Positions 47,460 to 59,112 of a DNA stretch of 64,000 nt are shown piece after piece; within the stretch, counting starts at the first letter, position 1, and every line of letters starts with the position of its first letter. The notes beneath the pieces are model-generated. The model searched no databases and was not told where the DNA came from. It saw only the letters and a program-made list of their open reading frames with translations. The DNA lies in NCBI GenBank assembly GCA_029465975.1, contig CM055728.1, positions 3,741,908 to 3,805,907 of the forward strand. Direction: 5' to 3'. The translations under genes and the position numbers were made by a program. The stretch comes from Dallia pectoralis. Lineage: Eukaryota > Chordata > Actinopteri > Esociformes > Umbridae.

Positions 47460-50457
47460 GTGTTTCATTAAGTGAACTGATTTGTCTAGCTTTTGTATTA
47501 ACATATATTTTACTACCAATTCTGAAACTTAAAAACCTCAGGCTGGTTTACAGACGTTTACAGAAGCCTTGCGATGTTGAATCTTTGGGTTTCAATTCTC
47601 TTTTGTCTGACTGTCAAGAGGTCCTTAAAAGTGACTTTGCGGCTGCCCAGTCAGATCCCTGCATCAGTTGGACTGGCTGTTCTGCACTCTATCAGGAGAA
47701 CAGACGGCCCCTGCAGTGGGCTAAACACTGCCAGCAGCAGCAGATGCATCTCAGCACATGCATCTTAATAGCTCCCTATAGGTGAAGCAGAGATTCCCAC
47801 TGTCCTAGTTCTACACCGAAACCTATTGGATGACTTATCAGCAGTAAGAGAGGCATTTCTATTGGCTAAATATAAGAAGGATCGTCACACAGAGACTCTT
47901 TATCCTTTTACCTGCAATGGAACTGATTTAGTTTCAACATGTTTTTTCATAAAAAATAGACCGCCGACCAGGGCGGTTTTTACACATAAAAAACAGCCCA
48001 ACAGAGCGAATATGTGTTTGTAACACACCCATGTGTGAATGGGGAAATAGAAATATGATTGACAACGGGAAGGATTCGTTTAAGTTGGAAGATGGCAGCA
48101 TTTTGGAGCTATTTAAAGATGTTTAATTTTAGTGTGAAATATGGGTATATGTATACGGATAGCCTGGGATGTTCTATGACTGGAGGGCTAAAACGGGATG
48201 TGTTGCTGCTTCACAGCGCATTGTGTCGACGTCTGGGCTTTTGATTCCCCCATCTTCTCGCTGACATGATTCCTCCCTCCTCTTCTTGGCGTGAGTGCAA
48301 CCTTGAGCTACCTTCCAATCAACTGCCTCGCCAGAGAGGAGAGACAAATGAAGACTTCCTAGCTACCGTGCTAATGTTAGTCATTATCATTAGTGGGATA
48401 AATATACGTCATTATCATGTCTTCACTATGAGCATCATGTCCATCTACTTTGTCATTGTCGTCATTCTCATTATCATCCTTTTTTAACTTTGCATGTTGC
48501 TCCAGGAAAACCTTTATGATGTGTACATATTCCTCTCTCTCCTCCTCACCCTCTCTCTTTTTCTCTGCAAATTGGATTCAGGATACGTATATTAACCCTG
48601 CCAGCATCATATCTCTCTACAAGCAGCCAGGTGTTGAGAGTGTACCTTCAGGAAAGAAAATGGATGCATTATGAGAAAAAAATAGCCGTTGTTAAATGAG
48701 CAAGAATTTTCCCGTAGCAGCACAAAGGGTTAGATCATTTCAATGCTTAATTAAGGCATGCGTAGGCACATGGACTAAACCAATTGGACCAGACGCTGAT
48801 TACCATTCATTAATTCTTTTAATCATTCACACACTCAGTCACCTTGTCAGTGACATGGATGTGAGAGACAGGAGGCTGAAAGAATAGAAAAAGTGATATA
48901 ATTATAGTGCCCTGTATCATTTCAGAAAAATTTCAGAATCTGCGGTCTACCATTATAAATGATGATTTCTTTACATGAAAGTTGCAATTTTTCGGAAAAA
49001 ATACCAAAGTTTGAAGAAGGTTATGGTGCAGTTTGACACTGCATCACAGTAGTCTTAACCTCTGTCTCTCTTTCCCCTAAATATTTCTCTTTGTCGAGTG
49101 AGAGGCCGTCTGAGGCAAAGAGACTGAATGGTGTAGTTTATGGGCAGGATTTGGGAAGCAGATCCCTATTAACTCTGGGAAGCAGCCAGGGGACATCAAA
49201 AGAGCTTGCTTCAATAAGCTTCTATTTTTTCAAATCTTTTTTAGGGGTCACTTCAATACGCTTAAAGGGGCAGTTCACTAATTTTTATATGTGGTCTGTT
49301 TTTATGCCCTCTGTACTCCAAATTGGATGTCACATTTTGCTGAGGCCATGCATTTTGCCAAGGTCATGCTAAGGCCATGCAAATCTTTTTATCTCTGTTC
49401 TAGTTTGTTTTCAGTAACGAACAAACAGATTTAAAAAAGGTGGCAGCTTTTTAAAAAGGATTTATTTTGTTTGTAGAGACAGTTGTGTAGCGCGTTGGTC
49501 CCCAACCAACACATGGGGAAAAAAAATTGAAATTTACTCTTAGATTGGGACATGTCAATGAATATAAAACAAAAAATTATTGCATCTGTATTACTACCCT
49601 ATACTTATATAAAAATACACACATACACACCCACATTCACTTCATTAGTATTCTTCATATTGCAGACAAACCCTTACCTCTTAGTGGGACAACTCCCTGT
49701 TTATCATATCTGCCATAACTAACTTGACCTTAAGTATTGTGCTAGCTCATAGGGGTCAGACTTCAATTTTCAAGAGCATACAGTTGCTACGAATCCTTTT
49801 TTTCACTGCTGAGTGAGAATAACATAGACCTACTGTTGTTTTGGAAACTAGTTTCATATATACAACTTTTGAATAGTTATTGAGTTGAGGAATGTTCATT
49901 TTCAGCATGCTAAGATTTATTTCAGCCAGAATATATCAGAGATTGTCTTTATCTATATCCATCCTCTCTCTCCTCTACAAGTAACCCCGCCCCACCCTGT
50001 CCCTCTCTGGTGACAGACAGTGACCTTGTAAGGGGGGCTATTGAGTAAAAGTTGCTACGACAGAGGTGCAATGCCAGCCTGATGATGGAAGGAGATACCT
50101 CTGCATCTCCATGCTACAGTCTGGCCAGGCTCAGGCATGACAAGGAAAACAGGATAACAATGGCTGAAATTAAACTCACTCAGATATTATTCGTTCACAC
50201 TCTTGGATTCAGTGGTCTGCAGCAGCAATATAAGAAACAGCTGTGAAAATAAATGCTGCTGTACAGATATTCGAAGTGAAATAGAAAATCCCCACAAAAT
50301 GCAAATCATGAATTTGACAATAAGGGACAATAATATACAGATGACGGTCTTTCTGGGGACTTTGAAAGCAGTTTTGCAGATTTTCTTAATCTAATTAATT
50401 CCATCTTTCCACATGATGCCTAAAAGGCCAGCATTCCGGGAGGGAGCTAGGAAGGAT
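47460..50457. other. Intronic sequence, nothing recognised
   Basis: A run of short plus-strand frames at 47438-48487 has no family motif. Contains a pyrimidine-rich stretch near 48530 and a CA-rich stretch near 49620. Confidence 0.45.
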
Positions 50458-50972
50458 TGTGCTAGGAAGGAGGGAGGATGGTGCTAGGAAGGATGGTGCT
50501 AGGGAGGATGGTGCTAGGGAGGATGGTGCTAGGGAGGATATTGCTAGGGAGGGTGGTGCTAGGAAGGGTGGTGCTAGGGAGGATAGTGCTAGGGAGGGTG
50601 GTGCTAGTGAGGATGGTGCTAGGGAGGGTGGTGCTAGGGAGGGTGGTGTTAGGAAGGAGGGAGGGTGGTGCTAGTGAGGGTGGTGCTAGGGAGGATGGTG
50701 CTAGGAAGGGTGGTGCTAGGGAGGATAGTGCTAGGAAGGGTGGTGCTAGGGAGGATAGTGCTAGGGAGGGTGGTGCTATGAAGGGTGGTGCTAAGGAGGA
50801 TATTGCTAGGGAGGGTGGTGCTATGGAGGGTGGTGCTAGTGAGGATGGTGCTAGGAAGGATAGTGCTAGGAAGGGTGGTGCTAGGGAGGATGGTGCTAGT
50901 GAGGGTGGTGCTAGTGAGGGTGGTGCTAGTGAGGATGGTGCTAGGGAGGGTGGTGCTAGGGACGGTGGTGCA
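50458..50972. repeat. 15-bp minisatellite, about 34 units
   Basis: The unit is GGTGCTAGGGAGGAT with GAGGGT, AAGGAT and GTGAG variants. 15 is divisible by three, so several frames stay open on both strands with five-residue periods. Not a gene. Confidence 0.96.
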
Positions 50973-52073
50973 CCTAGAATTGTACCCCTCCCCCAATAAT
51001 TAACCAAATGTCCTTAATCGAGTTATCTATTAAAATAAAATATTTAATTCACATATTAAAACATCTAATAATGGATGGTAACAGTAAATAAGGCATTTTC
51101 GTAAATTACAGGGTGGTACCAACACCCCCGACTGCTTTTGGACTAGTCCTTAGTCAGGTCACAGCCGGACGGTCAATACAACATAGCATAAACAGTTGTA
51201 CAACACAATCTATCCAACACAACATAAAACATATGACAATACTGCCCTACCTCTCCAGGGCTAAGTTATGTGTTATTCGTTGCATTTTGCTTTCATTAAG
51301 ACAAAATTATATCTAAGGTCATAGTCATAGCATGAGAATATCTGACCACTGCTCTACCAAAATGACATCATTCAGATGCATTGCCCTTTAAGAAATAAGT
51401 GGCTAATACATATAACTACCAATTAGCATTATTATTTCCAATAAAAATTCTAGGTCATCCAAACCTAAAAAATTACATGAATGGAGGAAGGGAGGAAGAG
51501 AAGGCAGAGATGAAGAGAGGAAAGGAACACAGAACAAGGCTCCTGCAGAACTAGCCAAACGAATGTTAATGGACTGGGATCTGCTCCTCTCTCTCCACAC
51601 AAAGATTAACAACTTTCACATCTACTTTGTGATTGAGACCTGTCTGCCTTTGTACAGGACCTCTAAGAGATTAGACCAAAAGTAAACGAGTAAAAGGTGT
51701 CTAGGGCTAGACAGTGACTTGTCTCTGATGGGTGACAGGCCAGTTCAGCAACTGTAGCCTTTTAGGGAGGAAGGGAGGAAAAGAAAGGGAGGAAAAAAGT
51801 TATAACGCACAGCTCTATTAACAGTAAGTTGCTGTAACTGAAAATGAGCATGATGGTAAAAATAGCAAACATAAGTCAGGAGGGAGGAGCAATACGTTTA
51901 GAATACCGGTATGGGGGATTTGGGTAAAAAAAATGGTTTAGAAGTAGCCTGCTCCCAGACTCGATTGGGTTCTGTTTCTACCAAATTGGCTGTTGTTTAA
52001 ATGGCAGATATGACATTGTCATACAAAGCAGTACAGCTATATGTCTGTATATAAATTCTGCTAAACTACTTAT
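50973..52073. other. Intronic sequence, nothing recognised
   Basis: Includes a purine-rich patch with GGAGGAA phrases near 51770. No exon seen. Confidence 0.5.
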
Positions 52074-52449
52074 CAGAGGTGGGACAAAGTCATTGTTATG
52101 CAAGTCACAAGTAAGTCTCAAGTCTTTGCCCTCGAGTCCCGAGTCAAGTCGAGTCAAAGATGAGGCAAGTCCCGAGTCGAGTCACAAGTCAAAGCCAACA
52201 AGTCTCAAGTCGAGTCCAAAGTCCTACCATTTTAGTTTCGAGTCATTTCAAGTCATCTTACCACAGAATTTATACAAATCATGTATGTCTGTAAGATTTG
52301 TATTAATTTAAACCTCTTTTTATACAATGACATTAATCAAATACAGTAAAAAACTGAAAATTTAATTTCACAAAAAATGCTTGTATTTCAACAGCATATT
52401 GCACTAGAACAATGCACAGCAACTTCAGCCCTGTATTGTATTGACCTTA

Positions 52450-53377
52450 GGGCTGGATGGAAAAAATGTATATCACGATATCTTTCTTAATTTCGGTCGA
52501 TACGACATAATTCCGATATCGATATGAACAATATAAAAGCCTCAGAAAAAATGCCATGAACACCCACAATGGATGTCTGTATACAATCTTCTGAAAAATA
52601 CATTTGCCAAGTCTTTTGAGCCTCCTCCTATAAAACTAAATAATATTTTAGAAATAAAACGGTACAAATAAATTAAAGTTCACCTTTTATTTGATTTTAA
52701 CCTTTATACAAACAAGAAAAGTCAAATAAGCAATTTGACTCTGAGACTGACCTTATTAAAATATTTTACTTTAAACAATAACATAGGCTGATTATATTAT
52801 TCTTTACACAAAACTTCCTGCAACAAAACTTGTTCTTATAAACATATCGTTTAAAGTTAGTGAACATGTTAGACAATGAAGAGGTGAGTTCATGAGTTCG
52901 CTACGTGACCGTGGATTTAAGAGACACGAGAGAGAAGCTCATGAACGCGCATGTCGCAACATGCTCGGAGAATGAGAGTGCTCAAAAGCGCATGTCCATC
53001 ATGACGTCATGGGCCAGTCAACGCGGAAGATCCAAGCTCCTATGTTGGCTTTATGCGCTTTTGAGCCTCTCATTCTCCGGCACATTTAGCATCACGCTGA
53101 AACCTGAAGTTTATCAGATCTCAGAAAGCTGAACCACTTCCCTACCACTGAATTAGTCTTTCCTCTCATATCAACTGTCTGCTTTCTCCTCACTTATGGA
53201 AGCTCGTTCAGTCATGTTTGAATTGCGGTCATGGGCGCTCATTTTGTAGCTTAAACTTGCCGTGTTGGAGATCAGCAAAAATATTGAAATATCGAAAATG
53301 TGTTTAGAAATCAAATCACCGTTATTGATTTTTTTTTTTACCGCGATATATAGTGATATTGAATTATTGTCCAGCCC
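52450..53377. mobile_element. Nested element with GGGCTGGA termini
   Basis: It lies inside the hAT element. It starts GGGCTGGATGG and ends TTGTCCAGCCC, with TA on both outer sides (52448-52449 and 53378-53379). Subterminal sequences contain CGATATC / GATATATAG phrases. Could be a mariner-like or other MITE. Confidence 0.6.
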
Positions 53378-53731
53378 TAACCCCATATTGCAAAACAGTT
53401 TAACTTTCAAATAGACATGGGTCCTTTTAGCCTGAACTTTTTTAAACATGTCATTAATAAAATTCTCAGTCCTCAAAATTATCACTTCTGAAAAAATGGA
53501 CCAACCTGATAATATAATTGGAATGACTCCATAGAGACGTGTGTGTGCGTGTGAGCGTGCCCGTGCGAAGCTCCGTCTGTAATCTTCGACCCGCATGTTT
53601 TGCAAATTGCAACTCTTTTTTGTCGACTACCTCGTAGTTTTTATAGCCAAACGAAACTATATTCGGTATCATTTTGCCAACTGGCGCGTTGTTGCTTGTG
53701 CTTCATTGGTTGTCTTGCAATGTGACTGCTT

Positions 53732-53850
53732 GGATGCTGTCTAATCAAAACAACGTGGGACTACAGTGATTGGATGTCCAATCAAAACAACGTGGGACTA
53801 CAGTGATTGGATGTCCAATCAAAACAACGTGGGACTACAGTGATTGGATG
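53732..53850. repeat. 37-bp tandem triplication inside the hAT element
   Basis: The phrase CAATCAAAACAACGTGGGAC with CTACAGTGATTGGATGTC recurs three times at 37-bp spacing (starts near 53772, 53809, 53846, plus a diverged first copy at 53732). Confidence 0.9.
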
Positions 53851-54136
53851 TCGTGCAGGCAGCGCGCATGCTCTCTGCATGCATTTTTTTTCACAGATGC
53901 AGATAAACTGAGAGCGGCGCGGCCTGTGAACATTTTCTTCCCCAGTTTTCATGGGAAGTAGCAAGTCTTCTCGAGTCAAAAGGCGCAAGTCCAAGTGAAG
54001 TCACGAGTCATTGATGTTCAAGTCCAAGTCGAGTTGCAAGTCTTTGTACATTTTGTCGAGTCGAGTCTGAAGTCATCAAATTCATGACTCGAGTCTGACT
54101 CGAGTCCAAGTCACATGACTCGAGTCCACACCTCTG

Positions 54137-55030
54137 CTACTTATTGAGATGTAAAACCGCTGCAGCAAAAAAGTTGCCATGGTTAAACACACTAAATGAC
54201 ATTAGCAATGTTCAAACAGTGTAAAAAACGAGAGTTCTCATGAACCTAGTGTTATTTTAAACTAAATATACTGTGATCTGTGGATCAAACATATTTGCAA
54301 AGCATCCCTGGCGTCAAAAGCTCTATCTATAGCTATGCCAATGGTATTTTAACACACACAAATGTTAGTGGATGCAGACGATATGATAACCTAATCAGCA
54401 TGTTAAATCCGGTTAAAAAATACCAATGAATTGCTCTGTTAACCAGTAAATAGTGAAACAAGGTTTGAAGCACATTAATAGCTGTTGCCTAGTCACATCA
54501 ATTGTGATTCCAACGGTGATTCCTTTGATTAATTAAAAGCCACATTTCATTACAGAGACCACATGATTTACAAGAATTACACAAGGCTGGTCACAAAGAG
54601 CATGGAGATTTTGCTCAGATGGTTTCTTGTACCATGGGTCACCATTCAAGTACGGTAAGACAGGAATAAGTATGTAGAGTTTGGATCAATCTGAAATTAG
54701 CATTCTGATGAAGATGTGAATACTGTCAGCTTTATTCAAATGGGTGATTATTGGCAGATTTATCAAGTATGTTCCTCTCCAATGTCTGCAGAGGACAGCA
54801 TTAGTGGTTTTGGTTTTGTAGTTAGATATGCAGCAGTGCAAATCCTTCTATCTCCACTAACCACTTCCTTCTTCAATGATTAGTGTGTAGATGTCGCGTG
54901 CCATGTCACAAAATGTAATTAGGTGCATTTGACGAATGAAAGACTTAGACACAAGGGGTCAATTTGGGATTCAGGAGAGGTTCTGACATCATGAGGATTT
55001 ACAAACACTTCCCAGAACACACAAATAGTA
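54137..55030. other. Intronic sequence, nothing recognised
   Basis: AT-rich, between the hAT target site and the satellite. Confidence 0.55.
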
Positions 55031-57635
55031 CAACTAACTGTGTAACTTTATGACCTAAACACATACTGTACAGTACATGTAACTAACATATGACCTAAAC
55101 ATATACTGTACAGTACATGTAACTAACATATGACCTAAACACATACTGTACAGTACATGTAACTAACATATGACCTAAACTTATACTGTACAGTACATGT
55201 AACTAACATATGACCTAAACACATACTGTACAATACATGTAACTAACATATAACCTAAATACATACTGTACAGTACATATAACTAACATATGACCTAAAC
55301 ACATACTGTACAGTACATGTAACTAACATATGACCTAAACTTATACTGTACAGTACATGTAACTAACATATGACCTAAACGAATACTGTACAGTACATGT
55401 AACTAACATATGACCTAAACATATACTGTACAGTACATGTAACTAACATATGACCTAAACATATACTGTACAGTACATGTAACTAACATATGACCTAAAC
55501 GAATACTGTACAGTACATGTAACTAACATATTACCTAAACACATACTGTACAGTACATGTAACTAACATATGACCTAAACGTATACTGTACAGTACATGT
55601 AACTAACATATGACCTAAACACATACTGTACAGTACATGTCACTAACATATGACCTAAACATATACTGTACAGTACATGTAACTAACATATGACCTAAAC
55701 GAATACTGTACAGTACATGTAACTAACATATGACCTAAACGTATACTGTACAGTACATGTCACTAACATATGACCTAAACGTATACTGTACAGTACATGT
55801 AACTAACATATGACCTAAACGTATACTGTACAGTACATGTAACTAACATATGACCTAAACACATACTGTACAGTACATGTCACTAACATATGACCTAAAC
55901 GTATACTGTACAGTACATGTAACTAACATATGACCTAAATGCATACTGTACAGTACATGTAACTAACATATGACCTAAACACATACTGTACAGTACATGT
56001 AACTAACATATGACCTAAACGTATACTGTACAGTACATGTAACTAACATATGACCTAAACACATACTGTACAGTACATGTCACTAACATATGACCTAAAC
56101 ATATACTGTACAGTACATGTAACTAACATATGACCTAAACGAATACTGTACAGTACATGTAACTAACATATGACCTAAACGTATACTGTACAGTACATGT
56201 CACTAACATATGACCTAAACGTATACTGTACAGTACATGTAACTAACATATGACCTAAACGTATACTGTACAGTACATGTAACTAACATATGACCTAAAC
56301 ACATACTGTACAGTACATGTCACTAACATATGACCTAAACGTATACTGTACAGTACATGTAACTAACATATGACCTAAATGCATACTGTACAGTACAGGT
56401 AACTAACATATAAACTAAACACATACTGTACAGTACATGTAACTAACATATGACCTAAACACATACTGTACAATACATGTAACTAACATCTGACCTAAAC
56501 GTATACTGTACAGTACATGTAACTAACATATGACCTAAACACATACTGTACAGTACATGTAACTAACATATGACCTAAACGTATACTGTACAGTACATGT
56601 AACTAACTTATGACCTAAACACATACTGTACAGTACATGTCACTAACATATGACCTAAACATATACTGTACAGTACATGTAACTAACATATGACCTAAAC
56701 GAATACTGTACAGTACATGTAACTAACATATGACCTAAACGTATACTGTACAGTACATGTCACTAACATATGACCTAAACACATACTGTACAGTACATGT
56801 AACTAACATATGACCTAAACGTATACTGTACAGTACATGTAACTAACATATGACCTAAACGTATACTGTACAGTACATGTAACTAACATATGACCTAAAC
56901 ACATACTGTACAGTACATGTCACTAACATATGACCTAAACATATACTGTACAGTACATGTCACTAACATATGACCTAAACACATACTGTACAGTACATGT
57001 AACTAACATATGACCTAAACGTATACTGTACAGTACATGTAACTAACATATGACCTAAATGCATACTGTACAGTACAGGTAACTAACATATAAACTAAAC
57101 ACATACTGTACAGTACATGTAACTAACATATAACCTAAACACATACTGTACACTACATGTCACTAAAGTATGACCTAAACATATACTGTACAGTACATGT
57201 AACTAACATATGACCTAAACGTATACTGTACAGTACATGTAACTAACATATAACCTAAACACATACTGTACAGTACATGTCACTAACATGTCAACTAAAG
57301 ACATACTGTACAGTACATGTAACTAACATATGACCTAAACACATGCTGTACAGTACATGTCACTAACATATAACCTAAACACATACTGTACAGTACATGT
57401 AACTAACATATGACCTAAACACATGCTGTACAGTACATGTCACTAACATATAACCTAAACACATACTGTACAGTACATGTAACTAACATATGACCTAAAC
57501 ATATACTGTACAGTACATGTAACTAACATATGACCTAAACACATGCTGTACAGTACATGTAACTAACATATGACCTAAACACATGATGTAGAGTACATGT
57601 CACTAACATATGACCTAAACATATACTGTACAGTA
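55031..57635. repeat. 40-bp satellite, about 65 units, with higher-order blocks
   Basis: The unit reads ACATACTGTACAGTACATGT then AACTAACATATGACCTAAAC. Each unit holds a 12-bp perfect palindrome (TACTGTACAGTA) plus ACATGT and CATATG. Variants at the first bases (ACAT, ATAT, GAAT, GTAT, ATGCAT) and AACT/CACT recur in order: 55621-56060 and 56061-56500 match for ten of eleven units, a 440-bp higher-order block. Units near 56621-57060 form a partial third copy. Stops in all frames. Confidence 0.97.
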
Positions 57636-58600
57636 TAAATCACTTTAACAGTGTAAATACACTGTAAATGTTCATTGCTTATGCAACATCAACAAACAAG
57701 CTTTCCAAATGTATCTCTTGCTCTCCCCTTCGCCCCTCTGCTCTCTCCCTCTCCAATACCCCCATCCCCCTATAGTGCTCTCTCTCCAAACCTCTTCCTC
57801 TCTCCCTCTTTCTTTCTCACTCTCTGTGTGTCCCTGTTTCTCTAACCTCTGCTTATTTTTCATAAAGCCCCTACATTCTCTGTAGTCCCATTTAGTCCCC
57901 TTATGGTCCCTTACAAGGAGGCCCGGTGGCAGGTCGACCAGTACTCCCTCAACCTTGTGCCCGGCGTCGGCTTAGTGCCTCGGTGGCGCTTGCCACTTTT
58001 CTTCCGCATTGTTGGGGCAGAAAAAAACCCAGCACGTCCTTTCTCAGTTCCTTTCTGAAACTCCCCTGCTCTGTGTCGCCAGCCTGCCTGCACATCCAAG
58101 GGAAGGACAGAGAAATGGCCACTACTGTCATTCTCCTGCCAATGGCTGCTGTCAAAACAGAGGCTGATGAGCCAGGGAGCCAGACAAACTGAGACACTAA
58201 GACGACCTGGCGGGACACCCCTGACATAATGCTCTGCAGGAATTGTTTCTGTCTGGGACACAGAGACTGGAGTATGACTGGGCTTACCTACATAATAGGG
58301 ACTAGATTCTAGATAACAACCTACAAAACTTTGAAAACTAACTATAAAGTCAAAGTTAATTAGTATTAGGTTCCAAACCATCTAGGGGCAGTTAGTGGAA
58401 CATACATTAGTTAGAGAGAACATACATGATCATTATTCACCCCTTATCATTTCAGTGACCACTGGTTAGTGATGAATTCCCTTTATATGGTCATGATAAA
58501 TTAGAGACCGATGGAAACAGCCAGTAGACTTTCAACACCTCTGCTGACACCTCTCATTGTGTTAGAGACAGCATGTTAACAGGCGCTGCCTGCTGCTTAC
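57636..58600. other. Bassoon intron just downstream of exon A
   Basis: Starts (at its 58600 end) with the exon A donor. Contains a pyrimidine-rich tract at 57718-57850. The 156-codon minus frame at 57911-58381 shows no domain or splice support and is taken as chance. Confidence 0.6.
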
Positions 58601-59057
58601 CTCAGTGAGATGTGGGTTGGGGTTGAAGCCACACTGGTTGCAGACGGTGGAGCGGCACTGTGTGCAGGTGTTGTAGTTCGGCATGGCCGGGGAATTGGTC
58701 AGCTCTGTGGTAGAGCAGAGAGGGCACAGCTTGCTGACCGGCATGGGGGCAATCTGGGGAACGGAGTAGGGCGAGGTGGGAGTGACCCCCCGGTCTGGAG
58801 ACACAGATGAAGAGCGCACCGACCTCCTCCCTGAGCTGCTGAAGTCCACCTGAAGGTTCCTTCTGGAGGCGTGCTCACCGGGCTGACCAGGGCTTTGGCC
58901 GTGCTGACCGGAGTCACCACCTATCCCCTGACCGGTGCTGAACGGCTGCATTGGCCTGTGGCTCTCTTGGTTGGCCAGCCTCTGACCTCCTCCTTCACCC
59001 ATTCCTCCACCTCTGTATCCAGTCTCTGTCACCGGTTTAGGACTCCCCAAAGGAACC
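58601..59057 (-). CDS. bsn: Bassoon exon A: N-terminal region and most of zinc finger 1 (partial gene)
   Basis: Bassoon is a very large presynaptic scaffold that organises the cytomatrix at the active zone. This exon encodes about 152 codons. Seen: a G/Q/S-rich start, a segment with SVSPDRG and TPTSPYSVPQIAP that I recognise from vertebrate Bassoon, then three Cys pairs of zinc finger 1 (CPLC, CTQC, CNQC) and GFNPNPHLTE. The 3' end is set by a donor reading GAG|GTAAGC on the minus strand, phase 0. The 5' end is set by a T-rich acceptor ending TTCAG at 59058; the exon opens with the last base of a codon. The fourth Cys pair of the finger is in exon B, 43.6 kb away. The start codon and any N-myristoylated Met-Gly end are not in the window. 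Piccolo has a similar finger, but the flanking motifs fit Bassoon better. Confidence 0.9.
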
Positions 59058-59112
59058 CTGAAAAAAACAACATCGTACCTTTTAAATAACACAACAACAA
59101 AACTAAAACTAA

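Larger units (their letters stand above)
52074..54136. mobile_element. Non-autonomous hAT transposon
   Basis: It begins CAGAGGTGGGACAAAGTC and ends GACTCGAGTCCACACCTCTG, inverted terminal repeats starting CAGAGGTG. A perfect 8-bp target duplication CTACTTAT flanks it (52066-52073 and 54137-54144), diagnostic for hAT. Both subterminal zones are packed with short CAAGTC/GAGTC motifs in opposite orientation. No transposase. It contains a nested element and a small tandem repeat. Confidence 0.95.
14994..58600 (-). other. bsn: 43.6 kb Bassoon intron between exons A and B
   Basis: The donor at 58600/58599 (GTAAGC) and the acceptor at 14995/14994 (CAG) bound it. Joining the flanking codons gives HLTE followed by VQEWLCLNC, which restores the expected spacing of the zinc finger. 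The intron is mostly transposons, minisatellites and a satellite, annotated separately. I saw no further exon with Bassoon-like coding content inside it. Confidence 0.85.

Noticed and set aside
47438..48487. Cluster of short plus-strand frames right of the retrovirus
   Set aside because: No motif, frames not joinable by clear splice sites; probably decayed repeat sequence.
50459..51007. Frames on both strands with five-residue periods
   Set aside because: Artefact of the 15-bp minisatellite.
55031..57635. CRISPR array, because of regular 40-bp spacing
   Set aside because: There are no unique spacers: the entire unit repeats, and the genome is eukaryotic.
57911..58381. 156-codon minus-strand frame just downstream of exon A
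   Set aside because: No recognised domain, no acceptor or donor support, and it overlaps other open frames of similar length.
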